From positions 7,700,001 to 7,764,000 of the forward strand of contig CM044306.1 of the NCBI GenBank assembly GCA_024291935.2: 64,000 nt of DNA, read 5' to 3'. Shown here piece after piece: positions 30,196 to 44,248 of this stretch (its first letter is position 1; each line of letters starts with the position of its first letter). The notes beneath the pieces were generated by a model. It was not told the origin of the DNA. It saw only the letters and a list, made by a program, of their open reading frames with translations, and did not search any database. The position numbers and the translations under genes are program-made. Origin of the DNA: Okapia johnstoni. Its lineage: Eukaryota > Chordata > Mammalia > Artiodactyla > Giraffidae.

Positions 30196-33100
30196 CTGGT
30201 CAAGGACAAGTTAGCATTTGAGTTAGCATTTGAGCTGCTGTGTGTAAAGGGCTTCCCTGGTGCTCAGACAGTAAAGAATGTGCCTGCAGTGCAGCCCCTA
30301 GAGGAGGGAATGGCAACCCACTCTAGTATTTCCTGGAAATTCCCCATGGACAGAGGTTCCTGATAGGCTACAGTCCATAGGGTTGCAAAGAGTCGGACAC
30401 GACTGAGCGACTAATCACAGTGTATAAAGTGATGGGAACTTTTGTGTGAAGGTGAGGATAAACAACTGTTCCCACCCACATTTTCATACCCGCACTGGCT
30501 CTTCACATTTTCTCACCCAACTCTAAATAATCATAGATACTGTCCCCATTTTACAAATGGGGAAATGGGCTCAGAAAGATAACCAAAACATGTGTCCCCA
30601 GTCACAAGCTAGTAAGTAGCTGGGCTGGGTTTTGAACTCCAGTCTGTGACACCAAAGCTGTGATCGTTACACTCAAGATGGAGGCAGAAAGCCCCTTACC
30701 TCCCGTTTCCTGTTCTAATGGTGACTGCAGACAGGAGAGTCCTGTTTGAAACATGAAAAAGGGGACCAGAGTCCAGTGGTGCCTGGCCTCCAGATCTTGT
30801 GCTTGAGTCACCACTGCCTTTTCCAAAAAACTGCTTCTCAGCCTGTCTCTGCAGCTCATGTGGGTACCACCCCAGCAAGAATTGGCTCATGGAGTGATTT
30901 CAGAGACTCCACGTGTGGAAGGCTGCCCACCTTAGTTTGAGAGTGTCCTCCCAAAACAGATGGCCCTACCCATTTTGGTTGAGATTTTGCTTTCACAACA
31001 GCGGTTGGGTCATATGTCCCTTAAACACCATGTGCGGCGGCTGCCCTCTGGCAGAGGGTGAAAGGACAAGCAAACCCAGGGGAAGGCAGCCCTGGGGAGG
31101 AAGGCAAGACTGGCCCTAAAGGCTGTCCACTAAGGGACCGAGAGCACTTCCTCCATCCCATTCCCTAGACTAGATGGCTCCTGCAGCGGGGGAGCCTTCC
31201 ACGATGGGATGGAGGCCCAGAGTCCCAGGTCTGGGATAGCAGGCCTCACGTAGGGGGTCTCATGGATGGAATAGGGTTCCATTCACACCAGCTCTGCTGC
31301 TGTGGGCTCCTGAAAGAGCAGGCCTCTTACCTGGTCACAGGTATGCAGAGCTGTCAGCAACATGAGGGCCCCAGTACTAGGCATATATAGGTCTCCAAAC
31401 TTTGTGTTAATCAACTTTGATTTCAAAAACCTGGAAGCAAAAAGAAGCATCAAAACTTGAAGACTTCGGAGGACTTCGTTGGTGGTCCGGTGATAAAGAA
31501 TCCGCCTGCCAATGCAGGGGACATGGGTTCAATCCCTGGTTCAGGAAGATCCCACATGCTGAGGAGCAACTAAGCCCGTGTGCCTAGAGCCCACACTCTG
31601 GAGAGGCCACCAAAATGAGAAGCCTGCACCCCACAGCGAAGAGTAGACCTTGTTCGTCTCAACTAGAGAAAGCCCATGCAGTAAAGAAAATCCAGTGCGG
31701 CCAAAAAAAAAAAAAAAAACCCAAGACTTTTTGTCTTGCACATTACCTTGAGGGTTGTGCCATTACACCAACTCAGACAGGTTGGAAAACAGCAAAAATT
31801 TCTGGCCCTTCTACCCTCACCCATCTCTCATCTGGAGAGAGATGGAATTATACACAAAAATCTTTGGTTGAAATAACACCTTAGGTAACAAAAGCACTGA
31901 GGAGGAGGAGCAGGCCCTCTTGAAGAACCACAGGTGAGACCTTTCCCTTTCTCCCACTTTCTAGAAGCCTGAATCCAGCCTAACTTGCTTTTCCTCTCTG
32001 CAACACCCTCCCGTACCACAATGTCTAGGGCATAGTTGGCATAGTTATTTAACCTGACACCTAAATTTCTACCTCCAGACTGGCCAAGCAGGAGCCACAC
32101 ATGAGGACAGAGTACACGTAGGTCCTGTGACTGGGCTGCTAGTGCTACACATGTGCTTGCACACGTACACACTTTCAGACACCCAGATGATCCAAAAGTG
32201 AGGCCACAGTATGGTGACCATGAGCCTTGACCTCAGCGCTGGGTTCTCATCTAGGCCTTGCCAAGCAAATCGCCTAGCCTCTCAGCCTGTTCTTCCTCTG
32301 TTGTGTGGTCTTCAGTTTGCCTCCCAGACCCTCCTGCCACCCTGGCCTGCTCTGGGTCTTGGGGTGCTAGCAGCACCGTCAGCACTTCGGGCCGGCCAGT
32401 TGTGTGTTGCAGGGGCTGCCCTGTGCGTCGTAGGTGGTTCAGCAGCATCCCTGGCCTCTGCCCACTAGGGGCACTCAGGTCGCCTCAGTCCAGTTCAGTC
32501 ACTCAGTCGTGTCCGACTCTGTGACCCCATGAATCGCAGCACACCAGGCCTCCCTGTCCATCACCAACTCCCGGAGTCTACCCAAACCCATGTCCATTGA
32601 GTCGGTGATGCCATTGTGTTTGGGCCTGAATGCGGGCTTCCACTAGTCCCCATACAGCCCCACACTTATGGTCCCTCTTTGCCCAGCCTAAGCGGTGGTG
32701 AACATTTCTGGTAAGTAAGCCTGTTGAGTTTCCTGTCTTATTTCCTGTCTGCCTTGACTAGTAGAACATCACCTCCATCAATGTATTTAACCTGCTGGCT
32801 CAGGAAGACTCGGGTTCAATCTGGGTCCAGAAGATCACCTGGAGAAGGAAATGGTAACCAACTCCAGTATTCTTTTTGGTAAATGCCATGGACAGAGAAG
32901 CCTGGCAGGCTACCATCCATGGGGTCGCAAAGAGTGGGGTAGGACTGAGAGACTAAACAACAAACAAGTAAATGAAGCAGTGTAAGTGCTGCGGGGGGGC
33001 GGGCTGGGTGGTCCTCGGCACGTGGCCCAGCTATGGGTTTCTTCTTCGGGGGATAAAGCCAGTGCTGCCTGGTGGGTGTGGGGCGAATGGGGGCGGGAGG

Positions 33101-36100
33101 TGGCTCCCAGCATCACCCCTGCCCGCACCTACCTCTCTGTCAGGTAGCTGATGAAGTCTGGATGGAGCAGCTTGAATTTGCTGGCAGAGGAGTCTGGTCC
33201 AAAATAGGTCTGAGGCCTAGGACCCACGATAGAAGTGAACAGAGCGGCCCGAGCCGTCGTACGACGGGTTGTGGAGCCAGGAGAGGGGAAAGGCGCTGGG
33301 GCGGTGGCGATGGATGGACCGGTAGGGGCGGGGCTGGGGGTAGTAGCGGGAGAAGGGGGTGTAGAAGGTGGCGGGCAGCACCGTGGGGACCACGTGCGGC
33401 TTCCCGCCCACCAGGACCTCGGTGGGCGGGGAATAGGAGAGGGAGGAGGGGGGCGTGAACAGGGCCGGGGGAGACGGGTAGGAGCAGTTGACCCGGGGGA
33501 GGTCAGGAGGGGGCGGGAAGAGAGGGAGGTACAGGGAGCGGGGGGCCTTGCGCGGGCGGTCCCGGGCCGGGCAGGGGAAGAAGCAGGGGAAGCACTGGTT
33601 CTGCGGGAGGAGCGAAGTAGGAGGCTGGAAGAAGGGGGTCTCTTTCATGTAGCGGGGCACGTAGGGGGCGATGTAGGACGGGATGCCCCGGAAGGGCCCG
33701 AGCCCGATGTAGGAGGCCGAGGGCGCGGGGCTGTGGGCCGGGGACTTGGCGCCGGGCACGGGGGGAGTTTGGGAAGAGTTTCGGGAGAGGGATTTCAAGC
33801 CAGATTGAGAGGGAGATTTGGAGGCGGGTGGAGTGGCGTTTTGGGAAGACCCCCGAGGCTGGACATGAGGGCTGGGGGTCAGGGAGGAGGCCCGGGAAGA
33901 GGGCTGTGAGGCATTTGGGGTGGCAGGGTGAGAGGGGGCACGGGAAGACCCCCGGGTGGGGGACGGGGAAGGAGCTGAGCCGCCAGAGCTGGCGTAGGGC
34001 TGCTGGTTGGTGTGGTTGGATCTGGACTGGGAGGGGGACTGGGCAGGGGACGGATTAGGGGAATGGGAGGGGGAGCTCATTGGTGTTGGGGAGGCTTAAT
34101 GTCTGCCCGATGTCTTTGAGCCAGCCCCCCCAACCCCCAGGAGCCAGTCCCGTCTGGGTCGCAAAGCCCATCCCCAGGAGCAGCTGCCAGGCGACTGTTG
34201 GGTCATCACTAGGCGGGGGCGGGGCACAGGGCGGGGCTGGTGGAGCCGGCCTGGCTCCTGAGGGCTTAAGCCCTAAGGACGCCTCAGAAAGTGCTCTTTG
34301 AGGGTGGGTGAGAGTCCCGGGGCCACCGAGACAGGAGGGCCGGTCCTTGCGGCCACAAGGGTGGTGCAGATTTGTGAGGAACCGACTCAGGGACAAGAAA
34401 TTGTCTTCAGCACCCCAGGGAGAAGGTTTCAGATGAGGCTCAGACATGGTTCAAAAGAGCTGGACACGGGCCTGCTGCCCAGGAAGGTGGGGGAGGACAA
34501 ACAGAGGGCCCTTTGTTCCCACTTCGCCGAACACTGGGCCCACGTCGCCTGCGCTCCCATTTCATGGGCAGTCTTGGGAGGGTGCCCGCCAAGGAGTGGC
34601 ATGGTTCCTGGCCCCCACTCTTGGTCTCCAAACACAATGCGCTCAACGGGACAGCAGGGCCAGCTGCGGACAGGCCAGCTGGGTGGCTGGGCGGGTTATG
34701 GGGACCACAGCTGAAGCTGAGGGGCCAGGCCTGCCGGCCCCATTCCGAAAGGAGCCCCTTGAACCTGAAGCCCACCTGGTCAGGAGGGTCCCTGGGGACC
34801 AGCAGCATTACCTGGGCTTTCCCGAGGGAAGGAAAAAAAGAAGAGCTTACTCTTCTAATGCTCTTGGATTCTTGGGGTCTCTCTGGCCACCTTCAGCCAC
34901 CTTTCCCATCTGACAGTGGACCCCAGAGTAGTACCATGCCCTTTTCCCCTGCTTGGCTGCTCACCTGTCTCCTTTATCGGTGCCCTCGGGGACAGGCACA
35001 CCCAGGATGGCGGATCTCAGCATCATGTAGTCACGAATGTCCGAGGGGATGAAGATATAGTGCAGGTCCTGTCAACAGAGAAGCAGCCCTGGTGGGGATA
35101 AGATCACGGGGACTTCCTGCTCCAAGTGGACTGCCCTCTGCCCAGTCCGGCCCTCTGCCCTGGCAGGAGCGTTTCCCTTCTGAGTCTATAGTTTCCACTT
35201 TCAGGTGCCCTGAGGGTTTCAGCACTCAAACCTGTTGATACTCTTCCCTTCAAGGAGCCATGCTTAACTGCCATTCCCTTGAGTGTGGGCTGGACTGAGG
35301 GACTAAGAATTTTCTTAATGGATAAGAAAAAGTGGGAGTAAGGTAGCGTGTGTGACCCTCCCTTGGAGAGGGGGTCATAAAAGACACTGGAGCTTCCTCG
35401 CTCCCTGGGATCACTCGCTCTGGGTCGAGTTAGCTACCCCATCAGGGAGGCAGTGTATTAGCCTGGAGAGGGGCCTGTGTGGTGAGGGCTGTGAGGGAGA
35501 CATCTCCACCCTGGCCCCAGGTGGGCCTTCTGATGACCGCGGCCCCTGTCAAGCCTGACTGTGACCAGTGGGAGACCCTGAGCCAAACCCACTCCGATGA
35601 GGGACTTCCCTGGTCCACTGGTTGAAACTCCACCTTCTAATGCAGGGGTGCGGGTTCAATCTCTCGTCAGAAAACTAGGGTGTCCCACACGCTGCTGGTG
35701 TGTGTGTGCTTAGTCGCTCAGTCGTGCCCAGCTCTTTGCAACCCCATTGGACTGTAGCCCGCCAGGCTCCTCTGGCCATGGGATTTCCCAGGCAAGAGTA
35801 CTGGAGTGGGTTGCCATTTTCTTCTGCAGGGGATCTTCCCAACCCAGGGATTGAATCTGTATCTCCTGTGTCTCCTGAATTGCTAGTGGATTCTTTACCT
35901 GCTGAGTCATTTAGGAAGGGCTTCCCTGATGGCTCAGACAGTAAAGAATCAGCCTGCAATGAGGGAGACCCAGGTTGGACTCTGGGTTGGGAAGATCCTT
36001 TGGAGAAGGGAAAGGCTACCCTCTGCAGTATTCTTGCCTGGAGAATTCCAAGGACAGAGGAGCCTGGCAGGATACACTCCATGGGGTCGCAAAGAGTTGG

Positions 36101-39100
36101 ACGACACGACTGAGCAACTAACACTTTCATGCTGCCAGAGGAGGCTAAAAAAAAAAAGAAGTGGACAAAATCACTCTACTGAGCTGCTCCCGAATTCCTG
36201 ACCCATGAAAACTACAAGATAAGCAGTGTTTGTTGTTTACAGCTGTGAGGTTTAGGGGTCATTTGTCATGCAGTTATGGAGAACTCATATAGGTTCTTCC
36301 CAGGTAGCACTAACGGTAAAGAATTCACCGGCCAAGAGACGCGAGTGTGATCCCTGGGTCGGGAAGATCCCTTGGAGGAGGGCATGGCAACCCACTCCAG
36401 TATTCTTGCCTGGAGAATCCCATGGACAGAGGAGCCTGGAGGGCTACAGTCCATAGGGTTGCACAGAGTTGGACACAACTGAATCGACTTAGCACGCAGG
36501 TTCTGTGGCTACACCAGGAATGAAACTGTGCTATCTCGCTTCATCATAAGCTAAAAGAGGCCTCATAGCATGAACGCTGTGGCTAGGACACCCCTGACTG
36601 CCCTGGTCAGAGGAGGAAGCTGCTGGAAACTCAAACCAGCCCTATCGAGCACCACAGCACCCTTATCAGCACCCTTATCCTGGCACCTCCCTGCTGCATG
36701 TGGTAGCCAGCTTGCTCTAGAAGGGGAAAGAAAGTGAAAGTCTCTGTCATGTTCACCTCTTTGCGACCCGATAGACCATATGGTCCATGGAATTCTGAAT
36801 TCTCTAGGCCAGAATACTGGAGTGGGTAGCCTTTCCTTTCTCCAGTGGATCTTCCTGACCCGGGAATTGAACTGGGGTCTCCTGCATCACAGGTGGATTC
36901 TTTACCAACTGAGCTATCAGGGAAGCCCTCTAGAAGGGGAAGCATGGTGTTAGAGCAGTTGGGTGTGGTTGAAAGAACCTGGAAGTAGCAGACAGACTCA
37001 GGTTCCAGTTCTCAGGGGCTGCTGTGGTGAGTGTGTCTGGGGTGGGCATGGAGGAGACACTCAGTAAATAACCTCTGGCTGGCTGTGTGCTGCTGAGCTC
37101 TGGGTCTGGGGGAGTTTGGGTTTGAGTCCGGCTCCACGGCTGCTCTGCTGAACGAAGGGGCCCTGAGCCTTAGTGCCCTCACCAGTAAGAGAGGGCTGAT
37201 GTGGGCTCTGTAAAGTGCCTGGCACTCCATAAGCCTTCAGTAAATATTAGTCATTCACGCTCCACTCCAGAGCTGTTCCAGTCCTGAGCCACCAGCAGCC
37301 ACAGAGCACCCCATCACACAGGCCCTAGATCCTGGCACACAATCTGTCCATCCACTGGGCTGGGGCTGGGGAGCCCTGTGGCCCGCCCCATGGTGGGATG
37401 GGGGGGCGGACAGGAAACAACGGCGCCGAATGTCAGGGACCACGGTGCCCATCGGGGCCTCACCTGTCCCTGCGGCACAGAGGTGAAGCCCACGTTCGAG
37501 TAGGAGATGAGGGAGTTCTTCATTGTGTTCACAGTGAAACCGTAGAAGGAGATCTTGGTGCCCACATCATTCTCAAAGCCTTTGATCACCGCACCATTGA
37601 GTCTGGTCCAAACAGAGGCTCATCAGTCTGCTTGTAGCTACACGGTACTGCATGTTGACTTCCATCCCCAGGCTCCTGCCACTCCCTCTACCCACGGCAG
37701 CCCCAGCGCCCGGTCACCAGCCCATCCTGACAACCGGGCACCTGAAGGGACGCCCTGTGAAATGGGCGAAGCCAGCCCTGGCAGCGCCTTCCTCCCGGGT
37801 CCCATGGTTGACCACAGCCTCGCGCGTCTTCAGGGTCTGTCTGCCTAATGCCCTTGTCCATGCCTGTCCACCCATCACAACTGCTGAGCTGCCTGAGGCC
37901 GCTGTTGCTCCATCAGCCCATGCCCTCACCTACGATGGTCCCCCCGGGGGGGCTGGCTGGGGACCAGCTCTCCACCCAGCTTCTCTCCTGCTTCCTCCCT
38001 GGCCCCTGGCCCACATACCTGAACACATAGTCATGGGCATCGATGTTCTGACCCTGGCGGGAGCCATTTAGAATGCCTCCGTTACCCACCACAGCACACC
38101 GGATGCAGGCAGGAAGCAGCTCCCTGGGGACAGCGAACAGCCTGGTGCTCTCCGAGCCGTTCAGGAGGCTGAGGGTGGAGGCGATGGCTGTGGGACAAGG
38201 TGGGGCACCGTGAGGGGCACTGGGGTCCTCCCAAGACTCTTCCTGGCACCCCACACCTGCCTGAGGCCTGACACCAGCCCCCTCTCAAGAGGCACAGAGG
38301 GTGGAGGACAGTGAAACATCTGTAGGAGCAGGACGCCTGAAAAGAGGGTGGTGGGGCGGGAGGGTTGGCTGTGGCCCCAGTCATCTTGAGAGCTCATCCC
38401 AAGACTGCTTATTCCAAAAGGAAATTTGGGGCCTGCGGGGGTGGGGTGGAGGGGCCGACTTAAAGTGAAGGGGGCTCTGGGTGGTCTCTCCCAGCAGAAG
38501 CCATCAGTGGGCTGTTTGAGGGCTCACAACTGCTATCCTTGGCCACCTTTGGACACTGGCCATCTTTCATGCCAGGGAGGCCCCAAGGAGGGCAAGAGCC
38601 GCTGGTGGCAGGGGTGGGGTGGGGCGGTAGCTAGGCCCCTCTCCTTGACCCTGCGGTGCTTGTAGAGGCAGGGAGTCGCACAGCAGTGGTGTCAAGCCTT
38701 GAAGCCTACCTGGGAGGAAGTGGGGAGAGAGGGGCACCGTGGCCCAAAAGCAGGAGGAATGGACTAGTTGAGGCCAGAGGCCCGAAGGTTACCTTGGTGG
38801 GAGAGCCCCTGCCAGCCATAGGGGGCTTTGTGCCGGCTCAGGCTGTCCCAGAGCTGCTGGGTGAAGAGGTCCCCCGACAGTAGCACTGGAGTGGAGAGGT
38901 TAAACAGATCCCGGAAGCGAGGGTTCCGCTGAACGGCGAGAGAAAGTGGGTGTCGACAGAGCAGGTTCTGTGGGAGAAAAGATAAGAGGGCTGTTTCTTT
39001 TTTTAATTTACTTATTTATTTGGCCGCGTTGGGTCTTGGTTGCATCATGTAGGATCTTCGTGGTCAGGTCTCTCTAGGTGTGGCACGCGAGCGCTCCAGT

Positions 39101-42100
39101 TGCGCCATGGGCCTAGCTGCTCTGAGGTATGCGGGATCCCACGTCCCCAACCAGGGGTGGAACCCACGCGCCCTGCACTGTGAGGCGGATTCTTAACCAC
39201 GGACCCCCAGTGTTAGTTGCTCAGTCATGTCCGACTCTTTGTGACCCCATGGACTGTAGCCCGCCAGGCTCCTCTGTCCATGGGATTCTCTAGGCAAGAA
39301 TACTGGAGTGGGTTGCCATTTCCTTCTCCTGGGTGGGATCTAACCCCCACCCAGGGATCAAACCCACCGGGGAAGCCCAAGGACCCCCAGGGAAGTCCCC
39401 CAGGGGTGTTTCTGGAAGGTGGGGTGGGTGGGAGCCTTCCAGGGAGCCCACACACCCCACAAGAGGGCTGGGAGGGAAGCGCTGCCCTTCCCGCTCCAGA
39501 CTTGGGCTACCCCCTAGATGTGCCAGCCAAGCTGGCCTGTAGCGCAGCGACCCAGTGGGGGTCAGAGAGCTTTCTAGAATTACCCTGCCCAGCCCTTCTC
39601 CCTGGATGCCACGTCTCTGGGGCCTGACGGCTCTGGCCTACTATTTCACCTCACACTTGGGGGGAACTTGCGGGCACTTTCCCACAAACGGGTAAGACCT
39701 GCCTGCCCTGTGTTGGAGGAAGTCCACCCCAGCCTTGGACTCCATTAGCCTGGGTCCAAACCCTAGCCCTGGCCGTGCGTGCTGCAGTAGGGTTCCCGTG
39801 GAAAGGGCTGCTGGGAAGATTCGTGATGTCTTTGACCAGCCGGTGCCTATCTTGAGTTGAACAGTGTCCCCTCTCCCAATTCATGTCTGCCCCAAACCTC
39901 AGAATGTGACCTTATTTGGAAAAAGGGTCTTTGCAGATGTAATTAGTAAGGTGAGGTTATACCGTAAGGTGGCTCAGCAGTAAAGGATCCTCCTGCAATG
40001 CAAGAAGGTGAAGGAGACGCGGGCTCGAACCTTGCATTGGGAAGATCCCCTGGGGGAGGGCTAGGCAACCCACTCCAGCCTAGAGAATCCCATGAACAGA
40101 GGAGCCTGGTTGGCTACAGTCCATAGGGTCACAAAGAGCCAGACACGACTGAAGTGACTGAGCACACACACATAAATGGAGTATAACCTATAACGTACTA
40201 AGGTGGGCCCTAAATTCAATGACTGGTATCCTTATAAGAAGGCATGTGCTAGGCTTCCCATGGTGGCTCAGGGGTAAAGAATCCACCTGCCAGTGCAGGA
40301 GACTGATCCGGGAAGATCCTACATGCTGCGAAGCAATGAAGCCAGTGCACCACTATTGAGCCTGTGCCCTAGAGCCTGGCAGCCACAGCTATGGAGCCCA
40401 CGGGCTGCAACAGCTGAAGTGTGTACGCCCTAGAGCCTGTGCTCTGCCTCAAAAGAAGCCACCACAATGAGAAGCCCGTGTACTGCAGCTATCGAGTAGT
40501 CCCCGCTCACCACCACTAGAGGAAGGCCCATGCAGCAACAAAAACCCTGCACAACCAAAAATAAACTCATGCAAATAAAATCATACAAAGAAGGCATGTG
40601 CTGATGGCGGGGGTGGGGGCAGAGAGTGAGTGATGTAGCTCCAAGCCGGGGGACGCCTGGAGCCCCCAGAAGCTGGAAGAGGCCAGGAGAGATTCTTCCC
40701 TAGAGCCTTCAGAGGGCGGCTGGCCCTGCTGACACCTGACTTCAGACTTCTGGCCTCTAGAACAGTGAGAGACTCCATTTCTCTTGTTTCAGTGATGCAT
40801 AAAATGAAGATAGAAGCAGTTTTACACACATTCACTGGTTAAGAAACATCTAGAAAAGTGAAAATGTTAGTCGCTCAGTTGTCTCCGACTCTTTGCAACC
40901 CCATGGACTACAGCCCACCAGGCTGTGTTGTCCGTGGGATTCTTCTGGCAAGAACACTGGAGTGGGTAGCCATTCCCTTCTCCAAGGGATCTTCCCGACC
41001 CAGGGATCAAACCCAGGTCTCCTGCATTGCCATCAGATTCTTTACCGTCTGAGTCACCAGGTCCAAGAAATATATAAGTACTTCTCAAAATATGGCACTT
41101 GACCTTGGAAAAGACCTGACATTTACTTGGGGATGTGGGCTTCGGAAGGGTGGCAGTTTGGGAGTTATCTCGAAGTGGTGGGAAGCTAGTTATAAAACAA
41201 GCGATGAAGTAGATGGCTGTCTGAAGTGTGCACTCTTTTGTGTATTCCCACATGATTCCCTTTGGTGGAGTATGGTTTTCTGCATTTACCAGTGTTCTGA
41301 CTGACAAAAAAACTGATAAACACACACGGAATTTGGGTTCTGCTCAACTTGTTTTACTCCCACAGCAATCTTTAGGGACCAAATTCATACTTTAAAAACA
41401 AGCATTAAGCTGAACTGACTGCATCAGTTTCACTACTCTTCAGTTCATCGTAGGGATGTTTTCCAGGGCCTCCTTTACGAGGTTCCAAGAGAAAAACCTT
41501 CAGGGCCTTCTTTATAAGGCTCCAAGAGAAAAATCTTCAGGTCTCCGTATCCAGAAAGGCTGCACTTTGCTTGGGCAGCTGGCTTGCTTTTATCTCATGG
41601 ACAGGGTGGCAAGCTTTCCTTCTTTGTTGTCATCACAGAGAAGCTGAAAGCCCATCTCTGACACCCTCTGGCATATTTTTCATGTACTTATCTGACATTG
41701 TCTAACTTTCTTACCTTTATTTTTCCTTTACCTACTTCTCCATTTTATTCTTTTTTTCCCCCATGTCATATATATCCAAAAGACCAAAGCTCAAATCCTT
41801 TTGTTTTTAAACCAGGTGAGGAAATATGTCAATTAGCATCAAGTAGCTCAAGGTGAAAAGGACTTCAGGAAAAGTAAAGATGACCTGGCCAAGTGCTTTA
41901 AGACGCTTGAGGCCTTTCTTCAGCCAGCCGGCCAAGTGTCCACCTGACCTCTGTTCTTGGGGTGGGGATGGGGGGGGGTGGGGTCTCCATCACCTGCCCT
42001 TGGCAACTTGCTCTGTCGCTGACAGCTCTGCAGTCACTGAGTCTTGCATATGGTGAGATCTTGCCCCCATGAGACCTCAGTTAACAAGTTCCAGTGTCTT

Positions 42101-44205
42101 GGGCATGAAAAACAATTCTTAAACCGGGATCAGGCCAGAACTACAGTCATCATCCCGCTTGACTGCAACCTGCAGAGAGGGTGAGGGCACCTTGTTCGGG
42201 AGTTCAGAGCCAGCCTGGGGGTCCAACGAGAGGCTTGAATCCCTGTGCCACCTCTTCTCCACGGGTAACCTGAGCAGGGTATCTCTGTGCCTCATTTTAC
42301 TGTAAAAGCTGCCTCCCAACCTTGCCGACAGGTTTAAGTGAGAGAACGCTGGTAAAATGCTTGAGATGGCCTGTCAGGCCACGGTCAGCATGCTCTGTTA
42401 CAGAGCAGGGCCCGAGAAGCTCCCCAGGCTTGGTGTTTACTTCATGGTAAACAGTTTAAAGGGCTTCTCAGGTGGCGCTAGTGGTAAAGAACCCTCCTGC
42501 CAATGCAGGAGACGTAAGAGATGCAGGTTTGATCCCTGGGTTTGGAAGATCCCCTGGAGAAGGGCATGGCAACCCACTCCAGTATTCTTGCCTGGAGAAT
42601 CCCACGGACAGACGGCTACAGTCCATAGGGTCGCAAAGAGTCGGACACGACTGAAGCGACTTAGTATGCATGCACGCAAACAGTTTAAATGTGAGTTTTA
42701 CAGTAAAAAGACACGTTGAGGAGTAGAATGTAAAAGAGATCTTTTAAAGATAAATCAAGATTTCCAAGAATTTTTCTGCTGGCTATACCCCAAGGAGTAA
42801 AGATGGAGCCGTGTTTCTCTGCTGTTACGGTGCAGGGACCTCAGTGGTCAGGTCTGAAGAGCGCTGACTGGCTGGCCCCTCAGTCCTGTGTTCCATTCCC
42901 CGGGTGGGGAGGGGGGTGTGGGGGGTGGGGGGAGAGGACGGAGCGGGGGTTTCCAGAGGGCTCCCGCCCAGCAGGCTCACAAGAATGTTCTCATTCCCAT
43001 TTTTCTTTCCCCTCCTACGCCGCCACAGGGTAGCCCGCCACTGTACCTTTCTGGTCCTAGAATTCGATGCCTTGGGTCCAAAGAAAGCTCGAGATGATGA
43101 CGTGGTGTTCCTGAGGGAGAAGGTGGAAGTAAAGCTGGGGTCTGACCCGCCCCCGGAGCACGCTCGTCTGGGTCTGGTAACTCTGGAGACTGACCATCCG
43201 TCAGAGTCTGATTTTTTATTTTTTCCCCTATGCTCTGATTCTTGCTCATCTCTTTCTCTTTGGACACAAATATTATCACCTTATTATGTTCTGCCTCGCC
43301 CCTTGGCAAGTGGCTGAAATGTGGAATGTATGGGAACAGTGAGATGGTGGTTAAGAGATGAAAATATAAAATAGGAAAGACTGCCAGCGCCCTAGGCTCA
43401 TGACCATCTGAGCAGTCTCCCTGTTAAGGCCCCAGAAACAGGTGTTAGATCTCAGGTGCCCTGGGCCCCCTTCACCTGGCGAAAGGGGTGGGGCTTAAGC
43501 CCGACTCCGTGGGTTTGGGTTCCAGGATCTCTGGAAGCCACTGAACTTCTTAGAAGCTCAGCGTCTGTGGCTGTTCAGCAGGGATGATCATACAGGTACG
43601 AAGATGGTCAGATTGGGACGGGCTGGAGCCTGGGACCCTTTGCTGCAGTGCTTGCACTTGGACAAACATCTCCTTGAGCAACAAAATGCAAACTAAACTA
43701 CAAGGGACTAAAAGTAGCTGAGTACATGCGGCAGTTGGGGCAAATTATGAACAAAGAGATACAGAAAGACCAAAATCCGAGCAGAAGCAGGTATGCACAT
43801 GTACCCTGCACACGGCACCAGTAAGGGGGTGGGCAGGCCACCTAAGCCACCTCTCTGGCCCGACCCCCTGGACCCATCCCTACTGTCACCCTGTAGAAGG
43901 AACCAACTAACCAACCCCCCTACCCCCACCCCCAGGGAGCAAGCAAGAGAACCTGGTATTGGTTTTGCTTCCTATTGCTGCAGCAGGGGCCCCAGTAAAG
44001 CCCTGCCTGCATTGTTGTTGGGAGCCTTCGAACAGAGTCTGTTATCTTATGTAAGAAGTGTCTTCTAAATATTAGCTATTGTTACCTAAAGAGCACAGGG
44101 AAGGGACCCTGTGACAGCCTCGATGACACTGACCCTTCTGGAGGGAGGTGAGGGTCTAGGTTACTGCCCCACCCCCACCTTCCAGGTGCTAGGTGGTCCC
44201 TGCAC

Positions 44206-44248
<43 letters not shown>

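Noticed and set aside
33235..33909. 224-codon plus-strand frame opposite the nested Ser/Pro frame
   Set aside because: Its Gly/Arg/Glu-rich translation is the mirror of the G/C-ending codons on the minus strand; the minus frame has the better codon pattern.
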